24,798 nt of DNA from CAZDXB01 sp964509335. Its GTDB lineage: Bacteria > Bacteroidota > Ignavibacteria > Kapaibacteriales > UBA2268. Positions within the stretch are counted from its first letter, which is position 1, and each line of letters begins with the position of its first letter. This document shows positions 1 through 7,962 of this stretch, in pieces. The stretch lies in assembly GCA_964509335.1 (NCBI GenBank), contig CAZDXB010000035.1, forward strand, positions 1 to 24,798, given 5' to 3'. The position numbers and the translations under genes are program-made. Under the pieces are notes generated by a model that worked only from the letters and a program-made list of their open reading frames with translations, was not told where the DNA came from and searched no databases.

Positions 1-63
1 CTCAATATCCGTCGGGAACGTATTTCTGCCGGATTGAATCGCGAGATTATAACAAGACTTTAA
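1..63 (+). CDS. C-terminal tail of a truncated gene, product unknown
   Basis: Frame 1 is open from the first base to a TAA stop at 61-63 and encodes 20 residues rich in Arg and Ile. The composition resembles the coding DNA elsewhere in the window, and the sequence becomes repetitive and non-coding right after the stop. The gene would start to the left of the window and face the deoxyhypusine-synthase-like gene tail to tail. Twenty residues are too few to name a family, and a chance open frame of this length is possible. Confidence 0.35.
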   Translation, partial: LNIRRERISAGLNREIITRL

Positions 64-161
64 AAATAATCGTTAGCAAATAAAGGAGGGGAAAGCTATC
101 TATCTCCTCCCCAAATTTGAAGTTGGGAAGGAGGAAGCTTTCTTGCTAAGCGAAGAGACGC

Positions 162-184
162 ATACAGCCGCGCTCTGCGCGGGG
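162..184 (+). repeat. GC-rich repeat shared, inverted, with 10944-10964
   Basis: Bases 162-182 are identical, as reverse complement, to 10944-10964 (21 bp). The core CCGCGC-TCT-GCGCGG is itself a 6-bp-stem hairpin. Both copies lie in gaps between convergent genes. This looks like a dispersed intergenic repeat of unknown function. Confidence 0.6.
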
Positions 185-214
185 AAAGGCGCGACACAAG
201 AAACCCCTCTCTAA

Positions 215-236
215 CTCTCCCCGCAAGCGGGGAGAG
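215..236. repeat. Perfect GC-rich hairpin
   Basis: CTCTCCCCGC (215-224) pairs perfectly with GCGGGGAGAG (227-236) across an AA loop, giving a 10-bp stem. No T-tract follows on either strand, so it is not a standard intrinsic terminator. It belongs to the cluster of structured repeats in this convergent gap. Confidence 0.6.
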
Positions 237-271
237 GACTAAGTTGTTAAATTCTAAACCATTGCACCCTT

Positions 272-295
272 ATTCCCAAACTCCGATTTGGGAAT
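272..295. repeat. CTCCGA-loop hairpin, copy 1
   Basis: Arms ATTCCCAAA (272-280) and TTTGGGAAT (287-295) pair perfectly over 9 bp around the hexanucleotide loop CTCCGA. It shares the loop, the flanking A/T tract and an outer TCC/GGA pair with the hairpins at 343-370, 17658-17685 and 17799-17826, but has a different stem sequence. Confidence 0.65.
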
Positions 296-342
296 TGGAA
301 AAATTTAGATTTGGGAAGGAGGAAGGCGCTCCGATTTTATCC

Positions 343-370
343 TCCGACCGAAACTCCGATTTCGGTAGGA
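343..370. repeat. CTCCGA-loop hairpin, copy 2
   Basis: ACCGAAA (347-353) pairs with TTTCGGT (360-366) around the loop CTCCGA (354-359). After one G-A mismatch the stem continues with TCC (343-345) pairing with GGA (368-370). It has the same loop and outer clamp as copy 1 and a different inner stem. It lies just downstream of the stop of the minus-strand gene that ends at 389. Confidence 0.65.
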
Positions 371-388
371 ATAACAAAACTCCGATTT

Positions 389-1447
389 TTACTCTTCGGC
401 GTTTAGCGTATCGTTCCACCTTCTGTCTTTTCGGTCTTTCCACGCGCCGCCTTGGTATGCGTAGCCCGCGATTAAGGGCATTGCCAGCGTGGCTTCGGCG
501 TAAACCATTTGTTCGTATGTCGTTTCTATTTTGCCCCAAGAGCTGGCTTCTTGTAGCGTGGAGCCGGAAAGCCCGCCGTCGCGTTCGTCGGCGACTGTTA
601 TTTGTATTGCGTACTTATGCATATCTTTTTCTATTTCCAATACGTCGCAGGCTACGACAACGTCTTGCGTGAAATTCTTCGGAACGCCGCCGCCGACCAT
701 AAATATTCCTGTCTGTTCGGCGTCGATTTTCGTTTTTGTTAGTTCGAGGAAATCTTTTGCCGAGTCTATTGATACTTTGTCGCCTTTTCTGTTGTATTGG
801 TGATGAACCAAGCCGAACCCCGCCGAGCTGTCAGAAAAAGCGGGGACGAATATCGGAACGCCCTTTTCGTAAGCCGCTCTGGTAACCGAATCCTCGCCGG
901 CGTTGTTATCGACGAGCCATTCGCCCATACGCTCGATAAACTCTCGCGAGCTGTATTGTCGCGATTCGAGCGAGTTGGCAATTTCGGCGACAGTCATATC
1001 GCAAGCTCGCAGGTCTTCTTCGTCTATATATGTATCGTATATTCTGTCTATCATTAAGTCTCTTAATTTGTTGTCGTCAACGTAAGGCGAGCCTTTGTAA
1101 TGCTTAAAGCCGAGAGCTTCGAGGAAGTCTTGGTCAACGATTATCGCTCCGGTAGATATTATGCCGTCTATCATATTGTTTCTAATCATATCTAATACGA
1201 CGTTCTTTAATCCCGCGCTAAAGAGCGAGCCGGCTAAAGTGAGATATATCGAGCATTTCTTATCCTTTAGAGCCATTTCGTAAATTCTCGCGGCTCTGTT
1301 CAGATTTTTCGCTTGGAAAGCCATATCGCCCATAGCGTCCACTAAATTCCTGAAGTCGTATTTTTTTATGTCTATGTGCTTTACAATTTCATTTGGATTT
1401 AAATGTTTTTCTTTTTCCGGACTTTTTTTGTTTTCGTTTTTGAACAT
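389..1447 (-). CDS. Deoxyhypusine synthase family protein
   Basis: The 352-residue protein has the deoxyhypusine/homospermidine synthase fold signature. GGGVPKN lies in the central NAD-binding region, and SSWGKI near residue 306 matches the SWGKI segment that carries the lysine forming the enzyme-substrate imine in eukaryotic enzymes. Family members transfer the aminobutyl group of spermidine in an NAD-dependent reaction. Bacteria lack eIF5A, so the acceptor is more likely a polyamine (homospermidine synthase-like) or unknown. ATG at 1447 is preceded by a good AAAGGAG ribosome binding site. The first 20 residues are lysine-rich and probably disordered. It is the last gene of a minus-strand run, 77 bp after the rhomboid-like gene. 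Family assignment is firm; substrate is not. Confidence 0.88.
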   Translation of the reverse strand: MFKNENKKSPEKEKHLNPNEIVKHIDIKKYDFRNLVDAMGDMAFQAKNLNRAARIYEMALKDKKCSIYLTLAGSLFSAGLKNVVLDMIRNNMIDGIISTGAIIVDQDFLEALGFKHYKGSPYVDDNKLRDLMIDRIYDTYIDEEDLRACDMTVAEIANSLESRQYSSREFIERMGEWLVDNNAGEDSVTRAAYEKGVPIFVPAFSDSSAGFGLVHHQYNRKGDKVSIDSAKDFLELTKTKIDAEQTGIFMVGGGVPKNFTQDVVVACDVLEIEKDMHKYAIQITVADERDGGLSGSTLQEASSWGKIETTYEQMVYAEATLAMPLIAGYAYQGGAWKDRKDRRWNDTLNAEE

Positions 1448-1524
1448 AATTGTCTCCTTTTGTTTCTAAAATCTTTGTTTTAAGTTAGAAAGATAATCTT
1501 TTTTATCAAAATCGAGATGAAGAT

Positions 1525-2394
1525 TTATAGATTTTTTGAGTATTCTTCTAAGTATCTTATTTCGGTTGACGTAAGGGAATCCGTTCCCTTTTCGCTAATT
1601 TTATCTAGTATTTCGTTTAGTTTTTCTTCGTTAAAGTAATTTTCGCTCGGGATAATTGCATCTTCTTCGGGTTTTGCTTTGCCTTCTTGTTTTAATTTTT
1701 TGTGAGCTATTATCGCCATCGAAAGTTCTTCCGGCGTTGGCATATCGGGTTTGGAAGTTTTAAGCGTTTCTTTTGAGCGTTCGCCTAAACTTTTGGCGTA
1801 TTTTAGGTTAAAGAAGGCTATGGTTCCGGCTATTATTCCGTACGTAGAGGATAGAGCTTCCTGAATCAAAATTCCTCCGGCGTTGAATACAATTGAGTGC
1901 AAATACAATGAAGCTAGCCAAAGAGCTAAAACGCTTAATCCGAAAATTGGCGTTTTCATATAAAATTTGTTTAGAATTACGAGTTTTTTCTTTAGGTTTA
2001 TCAGAGTAAAAGCGGTTAACACAAAGAAAGCGGCGCCCGTTTGTCCGCAGAACTCTATCGGTTTATCCCATAATACTACAACCACTATTACGCCTTGAAC
2101 CACGAATAAAACAAGTAGCGCCAGCGGATATAGCCAACCTCTGTAAATGTTCTCGATTTTTGGGGCGAATACGAGAAATACAAAGAAAAACAACAGGGCG
2201 CTCGGCAAGGAAGAAAAAACCAATGGATAAGCGGCGATTCTATGCCATTGAAAATTAGCGGCTACTTTGTGAGGGACTAAAACTAAGGCTGAATGTATTG
2301 CTCCCGAGAATATTAAATCTACGATATAAGTAACGCAGACGGCTAATAAAAAGATATGCGACGCGTAAACTATTTTTTTTCTCGGTAAAATCAT
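1525..2394 (-). CDS. Rhomboid-like membrane protein, probably inactive, with DUF6576-like tail
   Basis: The 289-residue protein has about six hydrophobic segments between residues 8 and 200 and a charged cytoplasmic tail. The W-H-R at 50-52 after the first membrane segment and the FCGQTGAAF stretch at 115-123 sit where rhomboid proteases have their W-R loop motif and GxSG nucleophile. Here the serine position is Thr, and the catalytic histidine expected in the last helix (around 182-194) is not visible. The tail, with LDKISEKGTDSLT at about 263-275, matches the short C-terminal domain common on Bacteroidota rhomboids (DUF6576-like). The ATG overlaps the nuoE stop (ATGA), so the two are translationally coupled. 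Protease activity is doubtful; a pseudoprotease or membrane scaffold role is inferred. Confidence 0.7.
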   Translation of the reverse strand: MILPRKKIVYASHIFLLAVCVTYIVDLIFSGAIHSALVLVPHKVAANFQWHRIAAYPLVFSSLPSALLFFFVFLVFAPKIENIYRGWLYPLALLVLFVVQGVIVVVVLWDKPIEFCGQTGAAFFVLTAFTLINLKKKLVILNKFYMKTPIFGLSVLALWLASLYLHSIVFNAGGILIQEALSSTYGIIAGTIAFFNLKYAKSLGERSKETLKTSKPDMPTPEELSMAIIAHKKLKQEGKAKPEEDAIIPSENYFNEEKLNEILDKISEKGTDSLTSTEIRYLEEYSKNL

Positions 2395-2864
2395 TCTAGC
2401 GATTTAATTATTTCGTCAACTTTATTGATATCGACGTTTTCGTAATAATCTTCATTTATCGCTATCATAGGCGCGCCTCCGCAGGCTCCCATACATTCGA
2501 CTTCTTCGAGGGAGAACTTGCCGTCGGGCGTTCTTTCGTTGTGTCCTATGCCGAGTTTTTCGCTGATATGTTTGTAAATCTCCTCGCCTCCGAGCAACAT
2601 ACAAGAGACGTTTGTGCAAACTTGTATATGGTATTTGCCCATTGGTTTTTTAAAGAACATAGTATAAAAAGTAACGACGCCGTGAACGTGCGATTGAGGC
2701 AAGTCCAAAGTTTGCGCCACTAGTTTCTCTACGTCTTCGGATATCCAGCCGAATTTTTTTTGAGCCAGCCACAGAGCGGGCATTAACGCGGCTTTTTGTT
2801 CGGGATATCGCGATTTTATTTCGGCTATCTTTTGTAACTCGTCAGTCGAAAATTCGATTTCCAT
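2391..2864 (-). CDS. nuoE: NADH-quinone oxidoreductase subunit E (NuoE, 2Fe-2S)
   Basis: The 157-residue protein is full length for the 24-kDa thioredoxin-like [2Fe-2S] subunit. The four cluster ligands are visible: C83 and C88 in the CTNVSC segment and C124 and C128 in ECMGACGG. The N-terminal helical part (residues 5-75) with the HVHGVVTFYTMF motif is typical. In complex I it works with NuoF to pass electrons from NADH; the same family serves in bifurcating hydrogenases and formate dehydrogenases. No nuoF or nuoG is in the window, so which complex it serves cannot be told. ATG at 2864 has an AGGAAAAG ribosome binding site. It overlaps the next gene by 4 nt. Confidence 0.95.
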   Translation of the reverse strand: MEIEFSTDELQKIAEIKSRYPEQKAALMPALWLAQKKFGWISEDVEKLVAQTLDLPQSHVHGVVTFYTMFFKKPMGKYHIQVCTNVSCMLLGGEEIYKHISEKLGIGHNERTPDGKFSLEEVECMGACGGAPMIAINEDYYENVDINKVDEIIKSLE

Positions 2865-2963
2865 CTTGCTTTTCCTTTCCTAAAGCTAAATATCAATTTA
2901 CAAAATTAACAAAATATGGTTATTGATAAAACGGGAAAACGAAGTTAATTTGAGTTTAAAGCG

Positions 2964-3869
2964 TTAAATCTCGCTTTTTTTCAGTCTCGAGATGAAGAGC
3001 CTTATTGATAGCCAATGCTTTAGCGCTATGAGTAATTTATGAAGATTTGAAACCTTGACGCGTTTCCCGAAAACGTTGAATTCGTTTAGCTCAATCTTCT
3101 CGAGCAGTCTATAATAAATCGCGTCCATAATTTCGGCGGCGGCGGTGTTGGTTCTTTCGCCGGGATGCAAGTAAGAACGCGCTTTATGATAATACTCTCT
3201 GGCTCTTTTTGTCTCAAAACTCATTAACTCGACGAAATTATTATTGTAAACTTCGTTGATTAGTTCTTCTTCGCTATAATCAAATCTTTTCAAGTCTTCT
3301 TGAGGAATATAGATATAGCCTCTATCTTTATCCTGCTTTACGTCCCTGAGAATATTGGTTAATTGTAAGGCGTAACCTAAATTGATAGCGTATTTCTTCG
3401 TATCTTCGTATTTGTGTCCGAAGATTTCTATGCTAATAAGCCCTACGGAGCCGGCGACGCCGTAGCAATACTTTTTTAACTCCTCGAAAGTCTCGTAGCG
3501 TTTTTTAGATAGGTCTTGTCGGCAGCCGTCGATTAAAGTTAGGAAATGTTGCTTAGGAATTGAAAAACGTTTAATTACGGAGATTAAGGGAGCTATAGCG
3601 GGATTTTTAATTTCGTCGCGATATATTTTTTCGACGACGTCTTCCCACCATCTCAAGCGGTCTTTTTTTATCTTGACGATTTTTTCGTCGTTCGAAGGCG
3701 AGCTATCGACAATGTCGTCTATGTAGCTACAGAAAGCGTAAACCGAATTTATCGCCTCGCGCTCGTCTTTGCGAAGGAAAGAAAACGACAGCGAAAAATT
3801 AGATTTTTCAAGCGTCGGCGGTTCGACGTTTTCAAAATTCGCAAGCTCAATCTGATTCAAGCTTTCCAT
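2964..3869 (-). CDS. hpnD: Presqualene diphosphate synthase (HpnD-type squalene/phytoene synthase)
   Basis: The 301-residue trans-isoprenyl diphosphate synthase has both aspartate-rich motifs: DDIVD at 51-55 and RDVKQD at 175-180, followed by the RGYIYIP signature. Paired with HpnC, HpnD joins two farnesyl diphosphates into presqualene diphosphate in the bacterial squalene route to hopanoids. Subtype is inferred from the adjacent hpnC, since sequence alone could also fit a phytoene synthase. It starts 3 nt after the hpnC stop without a clear ribosome binding site, implying coupled translation. The amine oxidoreductase hpnE, needed to finish squalene, is not in the window. Confidence 0.88.
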   Translation of the reverse strand: MESLNQIELANFENVEPPTLEKSNFSLSFSFLRKDEREAINSVYAFCSYIDDIVDSSPSNDEKIVKIKKDRLRWWEDVVEKIYRDEIKNPAIAPLISVIKRFSIPKQHFLTLIDGCRQDLSKKRYETFEELKKYCYGVAGSVGLISIEIFGHKYEDTKKYAINLGYALQLTNILRDVKQDKDRGYIYIPQEDLKRFDYSEEELINEVYNNNFVELMSFETKRAREYYHKARSYLHPGERTNTAAAEIMDAIYYRLLEKIELNEFNVFGKRVKVSNLHKLLIALKHWLSIRLFISRLKKSEI

Positions 3870-3872
3870 ATT

Positions 3873-4784
3873 CTAATATGAGAATAAAGATTTTACAAAT
3901 ATTCCCCAAAAATCCGAAGTTTTTAGCTTTGGTCTCTTTTCAATAATCTCCGCGCCCGTATTTTCAATCTTCTTCAGCATTTTTTTCCCGCCGAGTATCG
4001 TAGCTTTCATTTCGAGCTTTAACCTCGCGTTTTTAATGAAAGACGGCAAATTTGTTCCTTTATCGTAAACTTCTTTCGTTTCGGCGATTAATTCTTTTAA
4101 ACATTTGTCAAAGTTAGCTGAATTTTTTGCTTTTTGCAAATTTTCAAGATTTAAATCGTACTTATTTAAGTAATCCTTTGGTATAAAGAGCCTTTTTTTG
4201 CCCAAATCGACGGATATGTCCTGCCAGAAATTAATTAACTGCAATCCGGTGCAGACAAAGTCGGAATGTATCGCCGTTTCTAAATTATATTCGTCGAAGA
4301 TTTTCAGAACGATTTCGCCGACCGGATTAGCCGAATAGGAGCTATACGAAAGCAAGTCGTCGAAAGTGTCGGGAGCTTTAAAATCAACGTCCATTTTGAA
4401 AGCGGTTAGTAGATTTTTTAACGGAACGGGGGAGATTGCGTTCTCCGTCATTGTCGTTTTCAAAGCTCTAATGATTGGGTTTTTTAATTCTTCGCTCTCG
4501 GTTTCAATCAATTCCGTTAATTTATCTAAAGTCGCAATCCGTTCTTCCGCTGAAACGTCTAAAAGTTCGTCGGCTATGTCGTCGGCTATTCTGGCGAAAG
4601 CGTAAACGGCGTAAACGTATTTTCTTTTCGAGGCGGGAATTAAAAAAGAGCCTACGGGGAAGTTCTCGTAATGCTCGGTCGCGATTCGTTTTACAAAATC
4701 AAACGCTTCATTTTCGCTTGTCGTTTTGAATTTGCCTCCGGTAGGAGTTGTAAGCTCGAATAAGTCTGTTTTTGGGAGTTCCAT
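3873..4784 (-). CDS. hpnC: Hydroxysqualene synthase (HpnC)
   Basis: The 303-residue squalene/phytoene synthase family member has DDIAD at 68-72 and QDISVD at 188-193, the two Mg-diphosphate binding motifs, with KKRLFIP following the second. In the HpnCDE pathway, HpnC converts presqualene diphosphate to hydroxysqualene. The tandem arrangement with a second, divergent paralogue (hpnD) 3 nt downstream is the hallmark of this pathway. It starts 4 nt after the glycosyltransferase stop, so the three genes form one tightly packed minus-strand operon. The protein should be cytosolic or membrane-associated. Confidence 0.88.
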   Translation of the reverse strand: MELPKTDLFELTTPTGGKFKTTSENEAFDFVKRIATEHYENFPVGSFLIPASKRKYVYAVYAFARIADDIADELLDVSAEERIATLDKLTELIETESEELKNPIIRALKTTMTENAISPVPLKNLLTAFKMDVDFKAPDTFDDLLSYSSYSANPVGEIVLKIFDEYNLETAIHSDFVCTGLQLINFWQDISVDLGKKRLFIPKDYLNKYDLNLENLQKAKNSANFDKCLKELIAETKEVYDKGTNLPSFIKNARLKLEMKATILGGKKMLKKIENTGAEIIEKRPKLKTSDFWGIFVKSLFSY

Positions 4785-4788
4785 AATA

Positions 4789-5493
4789 CTATTCGCGATG
4801 AAACAAATTATATTTTATAATACACCAAATCGCTTTGACGCCGTCTTTCCAATTGATTTTTTTGCCCTCTTCGTAAGTTCTGCCATAGTAAGATATGCCG
4901 ACTTCGTATATCCGGCATTTCTTTTTGGCTACTTTAGCGGTAATTTCAGGTTCAAAGCCAAATCGGTTCTCTTTTATGTCGATGGACTTGATAATTTCGC
5001 TTCTGAAAACTTTGTAGCAAGTTTCCATATCGGTCAGATTAATATTCGTGAACATATTAGAGACGATTGTTAAGAAAGAGTTCCCCATTCTGTGCCAATA
5101 ATAAACGACTCTATGCGGTCCGTGACCTTGAAATCTTGAACCGTAAACGACGTCTGCTTTGCCTTGAATAATGGGATTTAAAAGATTGGGATATTCGATT
5201 GGGTCGTATTCCAAGTCGGCGTCCTGAATTATTATTATATCGCCGTCGGCTTTTTGTATTCCCGTTCTTAGGGCGGCTCCTTTGCCTTGATTCTTTCCGT
5301 GAAAAAAGATATCTACGCTATCTTCTTTTATATCTTTTAAAATATCTCGTGTGTTGTCGGTGGAGCCGTCGTCCACGATAATGATTGAGAAATTATCGAT
5401 TTCGTCCGGTAAAGGAGCGTTCCTTACTGAATCTAGGATTTTTCGTAAAGTCTTCTCTTCGTTGTAAACTGGCATTATTATCGATAATTTCAA
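4789..5493 (-). CDS. GT2 family glycosyltransferase (dolichyl-phosphate mannosyltransferase-like)
   Basis: The 234-residue GT-A glycosyltransferase begins with the classic first strand (LSIIMPVYNEE), then DDGS at 41-44 and QDADLEYDP at 90-98, which includes the metal-binding acidic motif. Length and motifs match single-domain polyprenyl-phosphate sugar transferases (DPM1/Ppm1 type) without C-terminal membrane helices. The start codon is TTG at 5493, chosen because the fold begins at once and AGG lies about 10 nt upstream. It is first in an operon with hpnC and hpnD. It is too short for HpnB, so a link to hopanoid glycosylation is only suggested by context. Confidence 0.85.
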   Translation of the reverse strand: MKLSIIMPVYNEEKTLRKILDSVRNAPLPDEIDNFSIIIVDDGSTDNTRDILKDIKEDSVDIFFHGKNQGKGAALRTGIQKADGDIIIIQDADLEYDPIEYPNLLNPIIQGKADVVYGSRFQGHGPHRVVYYWHRMGNSFLTIVSNMFTNINLTDMETCYKVFRSEIIKSIDIKENRFGFEPEITAKVAKKKCRIYEVGISYYGRTYEEGKKINWKDGVKAIWCIIKYNLFHRE

Positions 5494-5534
5494 TTATCAG
5501 CCTATTATTGTTATTCAATCGAGAAAACGTTTTA

Positions 5535-5570
5535 AAAATTAAACAAAAGGGGCGAATTCACACGCCCCTT
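5535..5570 (-). terminator. Intrinsic terminator of the PpiD-like gene
   Basis: On the minus strand AAGGGGCG and CGCCCCTT form an 8-bp stem (5547-5570) with an 8-nt loop. A T-rich tract (TTGTTTAATTTT) follows immediately in the minus direction. It lies 26 nt past the stop of the isomerase gene and before the TTG of the glycosyltransferase, so it should separate the two transcription units. Confidence 0.8.
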
Positions 5571-5596
5571 AAATATATTCTTACGCTTATTTATCC

Positions 5597-7780
5597 TTAA
5601 TAGTTAGTGTAAAAGTTATGCCTCATATCTTCAATAACGGCTTTTTCTCTAATTTTCTCAAGCCAAGCGTAAAACTTTCTTTTCTTTTCTTGCTGTATTA
5701 AAGTTTGTTTAAATCTGTTTAATTTTTGGACATCGCTGGTGTCGGGCGTATTGCGCTTATACACTTGAGTAATGTAGGCGCCGCGCTCGCCTGCGAACGG
5801 TTTGTTTATTTTACCCGTTGGAATCTCGAACACTTTTACAGAGAAAACGTTGTCTATTCCAATTTTGGGGATATTGCGTCCGTAGTTGAACGATTCTACG
5901 GTTCTAACTTCTCTGGCGGCTCCGCCGGTTTTAAAGTCTCGTAGTTCAGTTAATCCGGCGATATTCTCTTGGTAAAACTTATTTGCGCGTTTTTCAACTA
6001 AATCTAGTTTTTTTGATTCCGCAATTTCTTTGATAATCCTTTCTCTTACGTCCTCTAACGGTTTAATTCCGCTCTGAATAACGTCGGATATCATAGCCGT
6101 TACAATGCCGTAAGGTTCGAGTTCTATAGGCTCTAAAACCGTGCCGACGCTGTTCGAAAATGCAAGATGAGTTAAGTATTGAGAGCCAAGTATTGATTGC
6201 TCTTTAGTTTTATAGCCCGAGTAAGCCGCGACTAAATTTAGTCTCGCGACTAAAGTGTCGAACGAGACGCCTTCTTGAGCTTGGTTATAAATTGAATAAG
6301 CGTTTCGGAATATTTTGTTTTTAGTCTGGGACGATATCAAAGGCTTAATAGTAATCTTACTAAATTTTATTTCTTCGGATTTCTTATCGAAGACTTTGAT
6401 AATATGATAACCGAATTGGGATTCTACCGGTCCGACAACTTCTCCCGGTTCCGCTCCGAAAGCGGCTTTTTCGAATGGTTCAATCATATAGCCGCGCTTG
6501 AAGTAGCCTAAATCTCCTCCTTTTTTAGCCGACCCGGGGTCTTGGGAATATTTTGGGGCTAACTCGGCGAATTTCTCTCCGCTTTTAGCTTTCTTAAGTA
6601 TTTTTTGAGCTTCTTTCTTCGCGCTATCTTTATTCCCGTTAGATTTAATAAGAATATGGCTGGCTTTAATTTGATCGTTTTCGCCTACTCTTTTGTCGTC
6701 GAGCCTTAAGAAGGTAGTCCCTTTCTCAATATTTTCTATCGGACCTATTATATCTAACGGCTCGAGAGTGTCTAAATGCGAGTAAATCGATTCTTTGACG
6801 TCCGCCGTCATTTTATATTCGCTTGTTTCGCCGCCGTACTCGCTCATCTTTACGTCGAATACGCTGTCTTTGGCTTGTTGAGTCTCGGCGTTTTCCAACG
6901 AATTTATTATGTCTTCAATTCTTTTTTTAGCTCTAAGCGAGTCGTTTTTTGAAGGTTTGACGGGGAACTTTACGTATTTCACCCTTCGCCGAGGTTTTTG
7001 TTCATAGTATTTTTTTCGCTCGTTATAATACTCTTTTATTTCGTCTTCTGAAACGCTTATTTCGTTGTCGGCGATTTCGTTTACGTCGAAGAAAATGAAA
7101 TCGACCGAAGTTTTGGCGTTTTCGGCGAAATACCTTTCTTTTAAGTATTGCGGCGATAGAATTGTTTCGGACGTATTTACTAAATTCGTTAGAGCCGTCG
7201 TCAATTTCTGTTCGCGTATGTATTTTTCTATGTTGATTAAGTCTTCTCTAAGATTTTTAATTTGACTTTGAATTTGCCTTTGGGGATAATTTTCGGATAA
7301 GTAATCCCCCAACCTTTCGGGATTGGTTATGATTTGTAAATATACGCTCTTATTGAAGTTTCCAGCGGAGTCGGAAAAAGTTTTCTTTAAAAACTGCGGC
7401 GGATTCTCTATCATAACGTCGAGTATCTCCTCTTCCGAAACGAATATGCCTGCTTTTTCCGCTTCTTGTTTCAATAGAGCGTCTCTTATCATCTCGTTCC
7501 AAACGTCCTGTCTTATTTGTTTTTCGTCGGGTTGGAAGTTTTCGTCTTTCTGTTGTTGAGCTCTTTGTTGTTTTATTCTTTGCTGAACTTTTTCGTTAAA
7601 ATCTTTGTATAAAATTTCTTGGTCGTTGACTACGGCTATTGGCGCGGTTTGAGGATTTTGACCTTTTCTCATAATCGTGCCTATGTCGGCGTCCGATAGT
7701 ACGAAGAATCCGATGAAAATTACTACGAATAACGCCAACGCGTAGGGCGACGTTTGTCTAATACGCTCGAAAGTTCCCAT
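5597..7780 (-). CDS. PpiD/SurA-like periplasmic peptidyl-prolyl isomerase, membrane-anchored
   Basis: The 727-residue protein has one N-terminal transmembrane anchor (about residues 13-30), then a SurA_N-type chaperone domain beginning at the VVNDQEILYKDFNEKV segment. A parvulin rotamase domain around residues 370-465 shows ASHILIK, the GGDLGYFKRGYM segment and GYHIIKV. A long C-terminal helical region follows. This order matches PpiD, a chaperone that helps fold proteins emerging from the Sec translocon. Length is slightly above the usual 620-700. A second, degenerate rotamase-like region may lie near 590-660. ATG at 7780 has GGAG about 11 nt upstream. It is monocistronic, with a terminator at 5535-5570 and a divergent promoter region at 7781-7962. 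Confidence 0.9.
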   Translation of the reverse strand: MGTFERIRQTSPYALALFVVIFIGFFVLSDADIGTIMRKGQNPQTAPIAVVNDQEILYKDFNEKVQQRIKQQRAQQQKDENFQPDEKQIRQDVWNEMIRDALLKQEAEKAGIFVSEEEILDVMIENPPQFLKKTFSDSAGNFNKSVYLQIITNPERLGDYLSENYPQRQIQSQIKNLREDLINIEKYIREQKLTTALTNLVNTSETILSPQYLKERYFAENAKTSVDFIFFDVNEIADNEISVSEDEIKEYYNERKKYYEQKPRRRVKYVKFPVKPSKNDSLRAKKRIEDIINSLENAETQQAKDSVFDVKMSEYGGETSEYKMTADVKESIYSHLDTLEPLDIIGPIENIEKGTTFLRLDDKRVGENDQIKASHILIKSNGNKDSAKKEAQKILKKAKSGEKFAELAPKYSQDPGSAKKGGDLGYFKRGYMIEPFEKAAFGAEPGEVVGPVESQFGYHIIKVFDKKSEEIKFSKITIKPLISSQTKNKIFRNAYSIYNQAQEGVSFDTLVARLNLVAAYSGYKTKEQSILGSQYLTHLAFSNSVGTVLEPIELEPYGIVTAMISDVIQSGIKPLEDVRERIIKEIAESKKLDLVEKRANKFYQENIAGLTELRDFKTGGAAREVRTVESFNYGRNIPKIGIDNVFSVKVFEIPTGKINKPFAGERGAYITQVYKRNTPDTSDVQKLNRFKQTLIQQEKKRKFYAWLEKIREKAVIEDMRHNFYTNY

Positions 7781-7962
7781 TATATCTTAAGCTCCGTGTT
7801 TATTTTAAATATACTTTATTTCAAGTTAAAATAATATTAAAATTATAAAGAAATACAAACTTACTTAGCTTCTAGTAAATTTCCAATTCATTATTAACGA
7901 TAACAAAATATTTGTATTTTGCTTACGTTAAAATTCAAAATGTTAGTTGATTAGGAAACGGT

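Larger units (their letters stand above)
64..388. repeat. Hairpin-rich convergent intergenic region
   Basis: This 325-bp gap has no credible gene and is filled with inverted repeats. These are an imperfect stem at 104-133 (CTCCT and CCCAA pairing with TTGGG and AGGAG, with one C-A mismatch), a GC-rich palindrome inside 162-184, a perfect stem at 215-236, and CTCCGA-loop hairpins at 272-295 and 343-370. A shorter copy at 376-389 (AAAA, CTCCGA, TTTT) overlaps the stop codon of the next gene. The plus-strand ORF that crosses the region is low-complexity and is not called as a gene. Confidence 0.7.

Noticed and set aside
244..672. Plus-strand 142-residue ORF
   Set aside because: It translates the intergenic hairpins and then runs antisense to the deoxyhypusine-synthase-family gene; it is Arg-rich with no motif.
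4366..5073. Plus-strand ORFs opposite hpnC and the GT2 gene
   Set aside because: They are antisense shadows; the minus-strand frames carry full catalytic motifs.
7781..7962. Promoter boxes for the PpiD-like and MBL genes
   Set aside because: The gap must hold divergent promoters, but only near-matches in very AT-rich DNA were seen, so none is placed.
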